The notes beneath the pieces were generated by a model. The model saw only the letters and a list, made by a program, of their open reading frames with translations. It ran no database searches and had not been told where the DNA came from. From assembly GCF_014899185.1 (NCBI RefSeq), contig NZ_CP045201.1, positions 3,139,501 to 3,203,500 on the forward strand: a DNA stretch of 64,000 nt. Direction: 5' to 3'. Position numbers and translations under genes: made by a program. This DNA comes from Pseudooceanicola spongiae (GTDB lineage: Bacteria > Pseudomonadota > Alphaproteobacteria > Rhodobacterales > Rhodobacteraceae). This document shows, piece by piece, positions 1 through 7,672 of the stretch (the first letter of the stretch is position 1; every line of letters starts with the position of its first letter).

Positions 1-651
1 GGGCAGGGCGTTGCCGATGCCGGTGATGGCGCCGGTGGCACCACAGTTGACGAAGCCATGAAAGACGTTGGTGTCGACGCCGACCATCAGGGTGACGTCA
101 TCGCTCTCGGACGTGATGTTTTCAGCCGCATAGCGCAGGTCCGCCGCGCCGCCGAATTCCTTGAAGCCGATCAGGTTGGGGTGTTCGGCGCGCAGGGCAA
201 AGAACAGGTCGGCGCGGGTGGCAAAGCCGTAGTAGGGGCTGTTGTAGATCACCGCAGGCAGGTCGGGCGCGGCAGAGAGTACGGCCTTGAAGTGCGCCTT
301 TTGCGCCGACACAGAGGTGCCGCGCGACAGCACGCGGGGGATGACCATCAGGCCCTTGGCACCGGCTTCGGCGGCGTGGGCGGCGTGGGCGACGGCCTCT
401 TTCGTGTTCACGGCGCCGGTGCCGACGACAACGGGGATACCGGCGGCGGCAAGGCGGGCGACGCCTTCGCGGCGCTGGTCATCGGTCAGCAGCGGCCAAT
501 CACCCATGGAGCCGCAATAGACCACAGCGGACATGCCCGCCGCGATCAGCGATTTGCCGGTGACGACGAGGGCGTCGTAGTCGGGCTGGCGATCGGGGGT
601 GCAGGGCGTCATCAGGGCGGGGATCGAGCCGGTGAAGATGTTGTCGGTCAT
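1..651 (-). CDS. DapA-family aldolase/deaminase (partial, 3' end outside window)
   Basis: The first 217 residues of a dihydrodipicolinate synthase/N-acetylneuraminate lyase family TIM-barrel enzyme. The ATG is at 649-651 and the frame is open to the window edge, so the C-terminus is missing. The Schiff-base lysine is seen as K164 in GFKEFGG, the active-site tyrosine region as YNSPYYG (136-142), and the substrate loop as CGSMGD (46-51). This is the last visible gene of a minus-strand run of GntR regulator, TRAP DctP, DctQ and DctM. The CGSMGDW loop and the setting beside a transporter resemble 1-pyrroline-4-hydroxy-2-carboxylate deaminases of hydroxyproline catabolism. That is my inference from recalled family features; a sugar-acid lyase or true DapA remains possible. 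Family assignment is firm, substrate is not. Confidence 0.88.
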   Translation of the reverse strand, partial: MTDNIFTGSIPALMTPCTPDRQPDYDALVVTGKSLIAAGMSAVVYCGSMGDWPLLTDDQRREGVARLAAAGIPVVVGTGAVNTKEAVAHAAHAAEAGAKGLMVIPRVLSRGTSVSAQKAHFKAVLSAAPDLPAVIYNSPYYGFATRADLFFALRAEHPNLIGFKEFGGAADLRYAAENITSESDDVTLMVGVDTNVFHGFVNCGATGAITGIGNALP

Positions 652-775
652 GGTGCTTGGTCCTTAGGTTAGGGCAGGGCGCAGGGGGCCTTCGGGCAGT
701 GCAATGCTGCCCGCTGGTCTGGCCGTCAGGTGAGCAGCGCGATCTGCGCCACAGGTTCGGAAAGGCAGGCTGGGG

Positions 776-2089
776 CTAGAAGCCCACGATCTGGGACGGC
801 AACCATGTGGCCAGCGCCGGAAACAGCGCCACAATGGCCAGGGTTGCCAGTTGCAACAGGATGAAGGGAACGACGCCCCGGCACATCTGGCCATAGGTCA
901 TGTCGGGCGGGGCAATGGATTTGAGGTAGAAGATCGAGGAGGCCATCGGCGGCGTCAGATAGCTGGTCTGGATGACGATGATCGCCATTGTGCCGAACCA
1001 GATCGGGTCGATCCCGGCCTGACGGATGAAGGGCGCGAACAGCGGCACGCAGATCAGTACATTCGCCGTCCAGTCCAGCACGAAGCCCAGCAGCAGCACG
1101 ATCAGCAGGAAAAAGACGATCATGCCAGCGTTGCCAAAGCCAGCCGCCTCAACCGCGTCACGGATCAGGCGGGAGCCGCCGTTGGCCGCGAAAGTGCCCA
1201 TGAACATCGTCCCTGCCGCCACGATCAGCAGGATCATGGCTGAGATGCGGACGGTGATCTTGAGGGACTCGCGCAGCATCGTCAGGCTGAAACGTCCGTA
1301 GAGAATGCAGAGCAGCAGGGCCCCGACAGCGCCGACCGCCGCCGCCTCGGTCGGAGAGGCGATCCCGGCGAGGAGCGAGCCGAGCACGGCAAAGATCAGC
1401 GCGCAGATCGGCAGCATCGAGGTCAGCGTCACCCAGAGCTTTTCACGCAGCGACATGGTGGCGATGTCATCGACGAAATCGACAGGCTCGGGCGGGTCGA
1501 TCATGCCTTGGATGATCAGGTAGGCGATGAACAGCACGATCATCAGCAGACCGGGCAGCATCATGCCGGCCAGCAGCTCGCCCACGGAAATCTGGGCGAG
1601 GGCGGCGTACATCACGGCGATGACCGAGGGCGGGATCATCGTACCGAGCGAGCCACCGGCGCAGATGGTGCCCGCGATCAGGCTGTTCTTGTAGCGATAA
1701 CGCTGCATGGCGGGGATTGCCATCATGCCGATCATCACCTCGACCGCGCCGACAACCCCGGCGGCGGCGGCAAAGACCGCACCCATGGCGATGGTGGCGA
1801 CGGCCAGACCACCGGGCAGGCGGCCCAGCCAGATCTGCATGACGCGGAACAGCCGCTCGGCAATGCCGGAGCGTTCCAGGATCGCGCCCATCAGCACGAA
1901 CATCGGGATCGCGGAGAGAATGAAGTTGGTCGCGGCGGAATAGAACGAGCCATAGAGCTGGCCAAAGACATGCGGCCCGAAGGCCAGCAGACCGGCCCCG
2001 GCAGAGACCACGATCAGCGAAAAGGCGATCGGGATGCCGGTCAGCACCAGAACGAACAGCAGCGGAAACATGAAGGCGGCGACGGACAT
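776..2089 (-). CDS. dctM: TRAP transporter large permease (DctM)
   Basis: A 437-residue, strongly hydrophobic protein with many predicted membrane helices, matching the usual length of the TRAP large permease (DctM/SiaM). In this family it forms the transport channel and uses a sodium or proton gradient to move an organic acid delivered by the periplasmic binding protein. The N-terminus opens directly with a membrane helix, and glycine/proline-rich re-entrant loops (for example GGSLGTMIPPS) are typical. It starts 5 bp after the end of the small permease gene on the same strand, so the two are co-transcribed. No clear hairpin terminator separates it from the DapA-family gene 125 bp downstream. 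Confidence 0.95.
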   Translation of the reverse strand: MSVAAFMFPLLFVLVLTGIPIAFSLIVVSAGAGLLAFGPHVFGQLYGSFYSAATNFILSAIPMFVLMGAILERSGIAERLFRVMQIWLGRLPGGLAVATIAMGAVFAAAAGVVGAVEVMIGMMAIPAMQRYRYKNSLIAGTICAGGSLGTMIPPSVIAVMYAALAQISVGELLAGMMLPGLLMIVLFIAYLIIQGMIDPPEPVDFVDDIATMSLREKLWVTLTSMLPICALIFAVLGSLLAGIASPTEAAAVGAVGALLLCILYGRFSLTMLRESLKITVRISAMILLIVAAGTMFMGTFAANGGSRLIRDAVEAAGFGNAGMIVFFLLIVLLLGFVLDWTANVLICVPLFAPFIRQAGIDPIWFGTMAIIVIQTSYLTPPMASSIFYLKSIAPPDMTYGQMCRGVVPFILLQLATLAIVALFPALATWLPSQIVGF

Positions 2090-2094
2090 CGGGC

Positions 2095-2610
2095 TCAGAC
2101 CTCAAGATCGAAGGAAGAGTGGGTGTGGCCCAGAAAGGCACGCAGGCCCTGAACCGCGACTTGCAGCGTCAGAGCCACGAGGCCAAGCGCCAGCAGCCCG
2201 TAGAAGGGCCACATCACCGGCGCCCAGGGGCTGACCATCTCGACCTCGTTCGACGTCCAGGCGCGCAGGGTGCGCTGCAGGGCGAACCACGACAGCCCGG
2301 CAAAGATCGGCGTCAGAAGCAGGAAGAAGACCACGCCTTCGATTGTGCGGCGCAGGCGGGGGGGCAGTTTTTCAGCGAGAAAGTCGATGCGCACATGGGC
2401 ATCTTCGCGCAGGGCATAAGCCGCGCCGAGGATGAACAGCGTGCCGGTGCACATGTAGGAAATGTCGAAAGCCCAGATCGTCGGCGCGCTGAAGAGATAG
2501 CGCGCCGCGACCTCGAAGATCATCGCGGTGACCAACACGATCGCGACGCCATCCGCGATGCGCGAGAGCACCAGCGAAAATCCGTCAACGATTGAGAAGA
2601 GTCTGGTCAT
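2095..2610 (-). CDS. dctQ: TRAP transporter small permease (DctQ)
   Basis: A 171-residue membrane protein with four hydrophobic segments, the normal size and layout of DctQ, the small permease that packs against DctM in TRAP transporters. I chose the ATG at 2608-2610 (MTRLFSIVDGF), which has an AGGGTG stretch just upstream. A longer reading from 2637 adds nine residues but has no ribosome-binding site. It lies between the genes for the binding protein and large permease, as is standard for an unfused TRAP system. Substrate cannot be read from this subunit. Confidence 0.92.
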   Translation of the reverse strand: MTRLFSIVDGFSLVLSRIADGVAIVLVTAMIFEVAARYLFSAPTIWAFDISYMCTGTLFILGAAYALREDAHVRIDFLAEKLPPRLRRTIEGVVFFLLLTPIFAGLSWFALQRTLRAWTSNEVEMVSPWAPVMWPFYGLLALGLVALTLQVAVQGLRAFLGHTHSSFDLEV

Positions 2611-2669
2611 GTTGGTCACCCTGTTGTCACGTCCCATTCGGGATCGGTGGTTTCATCGCCCTTGCGGGA

Positions 2670-3731
2670 TCAGTCCTGATTGCGGATCAGGTACTTGCTT
2701 TCGGCGGACCAGGTGGCCTCGAAGGCTTTGTACTTGGTCAGCAGATCGTCCATCGCGGGCTTGCCGGCGTCTTTTTCGGCGGCGGCCTTCTTGGTGATCC
2801 AGTCGACACCGGCTTCGGAGAGTTCGGTGACGAAGGTGGGATCGAGGGTGATGATCTCGTTCTTGCCGCTGCGATAGGTTTCCATCGCTTTGACGTCGGC
2901 GCTGTAGAAGTGGATCAGGCCTTCCATCGTGGTCATCTCGGCGGCTTTTTCGATCAGCGGCTTGAGATCGTCGTCAACCGCATCCCAGGTTTCCTGCTTC
3001 AGAACGACTTCCCAGAGGAAGGTCGGCTGGTGGACGCCGGGAACGATGATGTACTTGGCGGCTTCATGGAAACCCTCGGGCAGGTTGGCAGAGGGGGGGC
3101 CCCATTCGATCAGGTCGACGCCCTTGCGTTGCAGCAGGGTATAGATCTCCCCCGGTGGCACGACGGTCGGGACGGCGCCGAAGTATTCGCGCATCACTTC
3201 GGCCCAGGGACCGGAGGTGCGGTATTTCAGACCCTTGAGGTCAGCGGCGGTTTTGATCGGCACATTGGAGTGGGCCATGATCTCGGACGAACCGATGCCG
3301 ACGATGAGGCTCTTGAAGCCTTCGCTGGCGCGCAGGTCGTAGAGGGCTTCCTTGCCGCCGTCCTCGTAGATCCAGGTGATATAGGCTTCCGGGCCCATGC
3401 CACCGGGGAAACCGGCGAAGATCGCGTTGATCGGGTCCTGATTGACCAGATAGCTGGGGGTCGAGTGGCCGGCCTTGATGATGCCGTCGCGCACGCCGTC
3501 ATAGACCTGCAGGGCAGGGACGAGGACACCGGCGCCGAAGGGCTCGATCTCGACCCGGCCGCTGGTCAGCAGATCGACGTTGTCGGCAAAGCGTTCCAGG
3601 AAGTTGACATAGAAGGGCGAGCCTTCGGGCACCGAGGTCGGCACCTGCCAGGTGATATCTGCCGCCGACGCGGGGATCGCGGCGACCAGCAGGGGGGCAA
3701 CCAGTGCCCAGCGTTTGAGAGTCTTGAACAT
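2670..3731 (-). CDS. dctP: TRAP transporter solute-binding protein (DctP)
   Basis: A 353-residue periplasmic binding protein with a clear signal peptide (residues 1 to about 23, ending PASA before ADITW). The body matches the DctP/TAXI-like fold of TRAP receptors, including the KGLKYRTSG segment that holds the conserved carboxylate-binding arginine of the family. The start at 3731 is preferred over the open frame beginning at 3785 because it places the signal peptide at the N-terminus. It is the first gene of the transporter operon, 300 bp from the divergent-looking but same-strand regulator gene. The leader contains a palindrome shared with the regulator's own promoter. The ligand is probably a small organic or amino acid; hydroxyproline is a guess from the linked DapA-family gene. 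Confidence 0.93.
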   Translation of the reverse strand: MFKTLKRWALVAPLLVAAIPASAADITWQVPTSVPEGSPFYVNFLERFADNVDLLTSGRVEIEPFGAGVLVPALQVYDGVRDGIIKAGHSTPSYLVNQDPINAIFAGFPGGMGPEAYITWIYEDGGKEALYDLRASEGFKSLIVGIGSSEIMAHSNVPIKTAADLKGLKYRTSGPWAEVMREYFGAVPTVVPPGEIYTLLQRKGVDLIEWGPPSANLPEGFHEAAKYIIVPGVHQPTFLWEVVLKQETWDAVDDDLKPLIEKAAEMTTMEGLIHFYSADVKAMETYRSGKNEIITLDPTFVTELSEAGVDWITKKAAAEKDAGKPAMDDLLTKYKAFEATWSAESKYLIRNQD

Positions 3732-4032
3732 GGTTAGATCGTGGCTCCTGTTGTGCACGGGGGAAAATCGACGCCCCAGTGTCATTGTTGGTCAGTCGCG
3801 GGCCGGGGCCCATGCGACCGGAACACCCCGTCGAAGGGAGACTGTGGCAACCATACATATTTGTATTTTTCGTGTCGACATGAAAAATATTGTAAAAATA
3901 TTTTGGCTAAGCGGTTCTGGAGACACGGAAAAGCGCACACCTTGAGGGCTGCCCCAGCCCCATTCGGGGCGCAGGACAGGTCAGGTCGGGTTCAACAGGG
4001 GGTGATTCGACAGGCCGTGGGGCGGGATGCGC
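3732..4032. other. Intergenic promoter region of the TRAP operon
   Basis: About 300 bp without a gene. The half nearest dctP (3850-3900) is AT-rich against a GC-rich background and holds two inverted repeats: ATACA-tatt-TGTAT at 3853-3866 and TGTCGACA at 3873-3880. The half nearest the regulator gene holds a small GC hairpin (GCCCC-attc-GGGGC, 3957-3970) that could end the regulator transcript but has no T-run. Confidence 0.6.
3873..3880. promoter_or_regulatory. Candidate GntR operator upstream of dctP
   Basis: The perfect palindrome TGTCGACA, extended to a shared 9-mer ATGTCGACA when read on the minus strand, occurs here and again at 4816-4823 in front of the regulator gene. Both copies sit in AT-rich DNA next to an ATACAT element. 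FadR-type regulators bind short palindromes of this size, so these are candidate operators. Direct binding is inference. Confidence 0.5.
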
Positions 4033-4749
4033 CTAGAGCGTCATGTCGCCGTTTTCGCGCCGATCCGAGGTGATATAGGCCTGTATCTGGCGCACGATCT
4101 GGTCGGCGTGCTGCTTGGCGATGCGGTCCGAGGCGGCGACGTCACGGGCTTCGATCGCGCGGACCATCTCTTCGTGTTCATCCAGAAACAGCGCCGGCAG
4201 GTCGTCGTTGAACGAGGAATAGTAGAAGCGCAGCAGGCGGCGGCCTTCGTCCAGCAGGCGGTCGAACATGTCGCAATAATAGTGATTGCGACCCGCAGCG
4301 GCGATGGCCGAATGGAAATCGCGGTTCACCTCGATCATGTCGGAAATATCGCGGGCGGCGACGGCCTCGGCATAACCCTGTTGCAGCTCGCGGATGGTCA
4401 ACAGGTCTTCGGCGGTGTGGTTGGCGGCGGCCAGACGGGTGGTGACGCGGTACATCAGGGTCAGGGCGTCGAAGAACTGCGGCAGGTCCAGCAGGTCGAT
4501 CGGGGCCACGATGGTCGAGCGGTTGGGCAGCGCCAGCACCAGCCCTTCGCCCGCCAGCTTGATCAGCGCCTCGCGGATCGGCGTGCGGGACATGCCGAAG
4601 CGCTCGGTCAGGTTGGTTTCGTCAATCGGGCTGCCGGGGCGCAGGCGCAGCTCAAGGATCTCGCGCTTGAGGGTGTCATAGACCGTCGCCACACCCGAGC
4701 CGCGCCGGCGTTTGGTCTGTTCCAGCGAAGGGATCATCGGTTTTTCCAT
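4033..4749 (-). CDS. GntR-family (FadR/FCD) transcriptional regulator
   Basis: A 238-residue regulator. An N-terminal winged helix (about residues 18-85) contains the GntR recognition stretch MSRTPIREAL. It is followed by an all-helical FCD ligand-binding domain whose metal-site residues are visible as NRDFH and the later DEHEEM. The ATG at 4747-4749 with a GGGGTG site upstream is chosen; the longer frame to 4824 would run through the candidate operator. The FCD family usually senses small carboxylates and represses a linked catabolic operon. Its position upstream of a TRAP transporter and DapA-family enzyme fits a local controller. Confidence 0.92.
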   Translation of the reverse strand: MEKPMIPSLEQTKRRRGSGVATVYDTLKREILELRLRPGSPIDETNLTERFGMSRTPIREALIKLAGEGLVLALPNRSTIVAPIDLLDLPQFFDALTLMYRVTTRLAAANHTAEDLLTIRELQQGYAEAVAARDISDMIEVNRDFHSAIAAAGRNHYYCDMFDRLLDEGRRLLRFYYSSFNDDLPALFLDEHEEMVRAIEARDVAASDRIAKQHADQIVRQIQAYITSDRRENGDMTL

Positions 4750-4815
4750 CGGCACACCCCGGCTGAAAGACACATCATCAAGACACTGCGTCTCAGTAGT
4801 CAAAAATATACATGA

Positions 4816-4823
4816 TGTCGACA
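4816..4823. promoter_or_regulatory. Candidate GntR operator upstream of the regulator gene
   Basis: Second copy of TGTCGACA, 67 bp upstream of the chosen GntR start and flanked by the AT-rich stretch AAAAATATACATGA. The repeat of the 3873-3880 element in front of the regulator itself suggests autoregulation. Confidence 0.5.
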
Positions 4824-4973
4824 ATCTCTCGGCCTCGGGCTGTAGCGGACGCCAGGGGCGACATTCTTATTTGTGTAACAAATCTTTCTGGACTTCACGC
4901 CTCGGCCACCCGAACATGGAGAGGAGCATCCGTACGACACCGGACAGCAGGGATTCTGGTCATGCGACCACAT

Positions 4974-4990
4974 CCCGTCCTGAACGGGGG
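4974..4990. promoter_or_regulatory. GC-rich palindromic motif, copy A
   Basis: CCCGTCCTGAACGGGGG, containing the core CCTGAACGGGGGA shared exactly with the copy at 7137-7153 and closely with the copy at 10622-10638. It lies about 120 bp upstream of the GGDEF-EAL start. This copy is the least symmetric: the arms CCCGT and ACGGG flank CCTGA. Likely a binding site for a local regulator; the neighbouring NarL-type response regulator is the obvious candidate. Confidence 0.5.
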
Positions 4991-5112
4991 AGGATTTCGA
5001 TGGTACGCCGAATGAGTGGTGCCTTGCGCCCTTCGCTGGCGGCGCGTCCCGGATCATCCCGGCGCCGCGAGACACCTGCCGCCGGGGCCACCCGCGGGCA
5101 GAGGGCGACAGC

Positions 5113-7086
5113 ATGAACTACAGCCGGCTGCAGACAGACCTGAAATCGCTGTCCGTGCGCCCGCGCAAAGAGGATCTGGAGCATCTGATCCGCTACACGC
5201 CCATCAGCTGCGTGTTGTCGATCGTCGTGACGGTGATCGTGATGATCGCGACCTGGTCGCTGGTGGGGGGCACGGTGCTGTGCATCTGGGCGGCCTATAC
5301 TCTGGCCATCAACGGCTGGGTCCTGATGCGGGCACGGCTGGGCAGTGGCCGGGTGCGCCGGGTGACCGCCAAGGCGCTGATCAAGGTGCGCGTCTTCGCC
5401 ATCCTGATGGCGCTGCCCTGGGCGACACTGACGCTGCTGGCCTTCAGCCTGTGGGACGAACAGCAGCTGGTGCGCGTGATGTCGTCGTTTGCGGCGGTCG
5501 GGATGGCGGCGGGCGGGGCCTTCATGCTCTACCGGGTCATCTGGTCGGCCTTGCTGTTTCTGGTGACCATCCTCGGCGCGGTGATCATCGCGGTGCTGTT
5601 CTCGGACGTGCCGGGGGGCTGGTCGATCGCTGCCTTCGCCGCAGTCTACTGCGTTTTCCTGTCCCATTTCGCGATCAACTTTGCCCGGCTGGACTGGAGC
5701 CGCAACGAAGCCGTAGATGCCCTGACCTCCACCGTCGGAGAGCTGGAACGCGCCAATGACCGGATATCGGAGCTGGCGTATACCGATATTCTGACCGGGC
5801 TGTGCAACCGCGCCGCGTTTCAAATCGCGCTGAACAAGGCGCTGGAGGGCGCGGCGGGCACGCAGGGATTTGCGCTGCTGTTGATGGATCTGGACCGGTT
5901 CAAGAACGTCAACGATACGCTGGGGCATCTGACCGGCGATGATCTGCTGGCCGCCGTCGGGCAGCGTCTGGTGGCGATCTGCGCTGAGCCGGATGTCGTC
6001 GCGCGCCTGAGCGGCGACGAATTCGCCATCCTGTGCCATACGCCGCGCGCCGAGGCGGGCGCGCTGATGCAACGCATCGTCGCCACAATGGCAGAACCGT
6101 TTCAGATCAACGGCATCACCATCCATTCCGCGATCTCGGTCGGGGCGGCGTTTTGCCCGACGGATGCGACCAATTCGGAACGCCTGATGGGGCTGGCCGA
6201 TCTGGCCCTGCGCGAGGCCAAGACCGAAGGTCAGGCGCAGCTCTGCCTCTACAGTCCCGCTCTGGGGGAGGCCTTCGAGGAGGCGAACCACCTGGCGGAA
6301 GAGGTGCGCAGCGCGCTGCGGACCGGGGCGCTGGCGGTGCATTATCAGCCCAAGTTCCGCCTGAGCGACGGCAAGATGTTCGGGGCCGAGGCGCTGGTGC
6401 GCTGGAGCCATCCGCAGATGGGCTATGTCTCGCCCGACCGGTTTCTGCCGATTGCGGCTGAGCGCGGACTGATCCCCGAGGTGACGACGGCGATTTTCGA
6501 TATCGTGCTGCAGGACATGGTGGACTGGCGCGAGGCTGGGATCTGCGTCGGTCCGGTGGCGATCAACCTGCACGCCAACGACCTGAAATCGCCGGATGTT
6601 CTGCTGGGACATCTGGAGCGGGCGCTGGCCAGGGGCTTTGGCCCCGAGCATCTGATCCTCGAAATCACCGAGGGTTGCTTTAACGAACGCAACCCCGAGG
6701 CCGCGATTGCCCTGCTGAAACAGATCTCGGCCATGGGGTTCGAACTGTCGCTGGACGATTTCGGCACCGGATATGCGGCGCTGTCGCATCTGCGCACCCT
6801 GCCGGTGTCGGAGATCAAGATCGACCGGTCCTTCGTGGCCGAGATCAACCACTCCGACCGCGATCACACCATTGTCGCGGCGACGCTGGCCATCGCCCGC
6901 AGTGCCAGTCTGCGCACCGTGGTCGAAGGCGTCGAAACGCTGGAGCAGCTGCGCACGCTGCAGGCGCTCGGCGCGGATTTCGGGCAGGGGTATTACTGGA
7001 CGCGCGCCCTGCCAGCCGCCGAGCTGCTGCGCCGGGTGCAAGGCATGACGCCCGCGCCCGACGAGACGAAAGAGACGCTTTTCTAG
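5113..7086 (+). CDS. Membrane GGDEF-EAL c-di-GMP enzyme
   Basis: A 657-residue inner-membrane protein. Hydrophobic segments fill about residues 30-190, followed by a short linker helix, a GGDEF domain and an EAL domain. The cyclase signature reads SGDEF (300-304), a tolerated variant of GGDEF. The inhibitory RxxD site just upstream is replaced by AEPD, so product inhibition is unlikely. The EAL domain keeps its main signatures: EAL at 426-428, EITEG, DDFGTG (548-553), KID and the final QGYY. By sequence it could both make and degrade c-di-GMP; which activity dominates cannot be told. The ATG is preceded by a GAGGGCGAC site. A GC-rich motif upstream is shared with the lipoprotein genes downstream. 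Confidence 0.93.
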   Translation: MNYSRLQTDLKSLSVRPRKEDLEHLIRYTPISCVLSIVVTVIVMIATWSLVGGTVLCIWAAYTLAINGWVLMRARLGSGRVRRVTAKALIKVRVFAILMALPWATLTLLAFSLWDEQQLVRVMSSFAAVGMAAGGAFMLYRVIWSALLFLVTILGAVIIAVLFSDVPGGWSIAAFAAVYCVFLSHFAINFARLDWSRNEAVDALTSTVGELERANDRISELAYTDILTGLCNRAAFQIALNKALEGAAGTQGFALLLMDLDRFKNVNDTLGHLTGDDLLAAVGQRLVAICAEPDVVARLSGDEFAILCHTPRAEAGALMQRIVATMAEPFQINGITIHSAISVGAAFCPTDATNSERLMGLADLALREAKTEGQAQLCLYSPALGEAFEEANHLAEEVRSALRTGALAVHYQPKFRLSDGKMFGAEALVRWSHPQMGYVSPDRFLPIAAERGLIPEVTTAIFDIVLQDMVDWREAGICVGPVAINLHANDLKSPDVLLGHLERALARGFGPEHLILEITEGCFNERNPEAAIALLKQISAMGFELSLDDFGTGYAALSHLRTLPVSEIKIDRSFVAEINHSDRDHTIVAATLAIARSASLRTVVEGVETLEQLRTLQALGADFGQGYYWTRALPAAELLRRVQGMTPAPDETKETLF

Positions 7087-7136
7087 GGCGCCGAACATCG
7101 GTTTTCCTCAGGAAAATGCGCGTTGGACCCGTCGTG

Positions 7137-7153
7137 CCCCCCTGAACGGGGGA
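7137..7153. promoter_or_regulatory. GC-rich palindromic motif, copy B, with -10 element
   Basis: CCCCC-TGAAC-GGGGG with perfect arms, 61 bp upstream of the small lipoprotein's GTG start. A good -10-like sequence TATAGAAT begins at 7178, 35 bp after the TGAAC core, so the palindrome covers the -35 position. That placement fits an activator or repressor site. The upstream context GCGTTGGAC is also near-identical to GCGCTGGAC at copy C. Confidence 0.55.
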
Positions 7154-7213
7154 GAGACTCCGCATGGGCCTGTCCGGTATAGAATCACGGGTATTGCGGA
7201 GGAGGACAAGCTC

Positions 7214-7513
7214 GTGAAAAACCGATTCATTTTTTATTACGTAGTGCCTTTGACCGCGCTGGCGGGCCTGCCGGGATGCGGCGGCATGGCCGGGGCAGCC
7301 GGGCAGGCGCTGGCCGGGTCTGCCGCAACAGGAATGGTCACCAGCGGATCGAACAAGGCGCGGTTTTCGCGTCTCAACTGTGAGCAGCTGGCAGCCGAGG
7401 TCGCGGGGGCGAAACGCGGCTTGATCAATCCGCTGACGATCCCCTCGACCCAGGCCTATATCAAGGATGCCCAATCCGTCGCCGCCAGCAAAGGCTGCGC
7501 CCCCGCAGCCTGA
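7214..7513 (+). CDS. Small putative lipoprotein
   Basis: A 99-residue protein starting at GTG 7214 behind a strong GGAGGA site. Residues 1-21 form a lipoprotein signal peptide ending LPG before C22, so the mature product should be membrane-anchored in the periplasm. The remainder is alanine/glycine-rich with two further cysteines (in LNCEQL and KGCAP) that could form a disulfide. I do not recognise a family. It is a single-gene unit: its promoter carries motif copy B and it is followed by a tandem repeat and a strong terminator. Co-regulation with the Slam-lipoprotein pair is inferred from the shared motif. Confidence 0.75.
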   Translation: MKNRFIFYYVVPLTALAGLPGCGGMAGAAGQALAGSAATGMVTSGSNKARFSRLNCEQLAAEVAGAKRGLINPLTIPSTQAYIKDAQSVAASKGCAPAA

Positions 7514-7546
7514 CCTGATGTGACCTGACCTGACGTGATCTGACCC
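7511..7546 (+). repeat. Degenerate 10-bp tandem repeat overlapping the stop codon
   Basis: About three and a half copies of TGACCTGAYS (TGACCTGATG, TGACCTGACC, TGACGTGATC, TGACCC) starting with the TGA stop of the small lipoprotein gene. No function is evident; slippage at this spot could change spacing to the terminator. Confidence 0.6.
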
Positions 7547-7616
7547 GGAGACGACTTTACCCCGAAGAGTGCGGCCCCAAGCGCAGTCTTCCTGCTGCCT
7601 ATCCCCAGTGCAGCGA

Positions 7617-7657
7617 CCCTCAGGCACCGGCGCAAGCCCTGCCTGAGGGCTTTTTTT
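7617..7657 (+). terminator. Rho-independent terminator
   Basis: Perfect 10-bp inverted repeat CCCTCAGGCA / TGCCTGAGGG (7617-7626 and 7640-7649), followed by a C and seven Ts. It ends the small lipoprotein transcript, just before the convergent response-regulator gene. Confidence 0.88.
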
Positions 7658-7672
7658 GGGCCGCAGGCGGGG

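Larger units (their letters stand above)
4750..5112. other. Divergent intergenic region between gntR and the GGDEF-EAL gene
   Basis: No gene is seen. It holds the gntR promoter with its palindrome on the left and, on the right, a C/G-rich element (4974-4990) that recurs in front of two other genes in this neighbourhood. Short open frames here have no ribosome-binding site or family resemblance. Confidence 0.6.

Noticed and set aside
58..672. 204-codon plus-strand open frame at the left edge
   Set aside because: Antisense shadow of the DapA-family gene, which has a full family signature.
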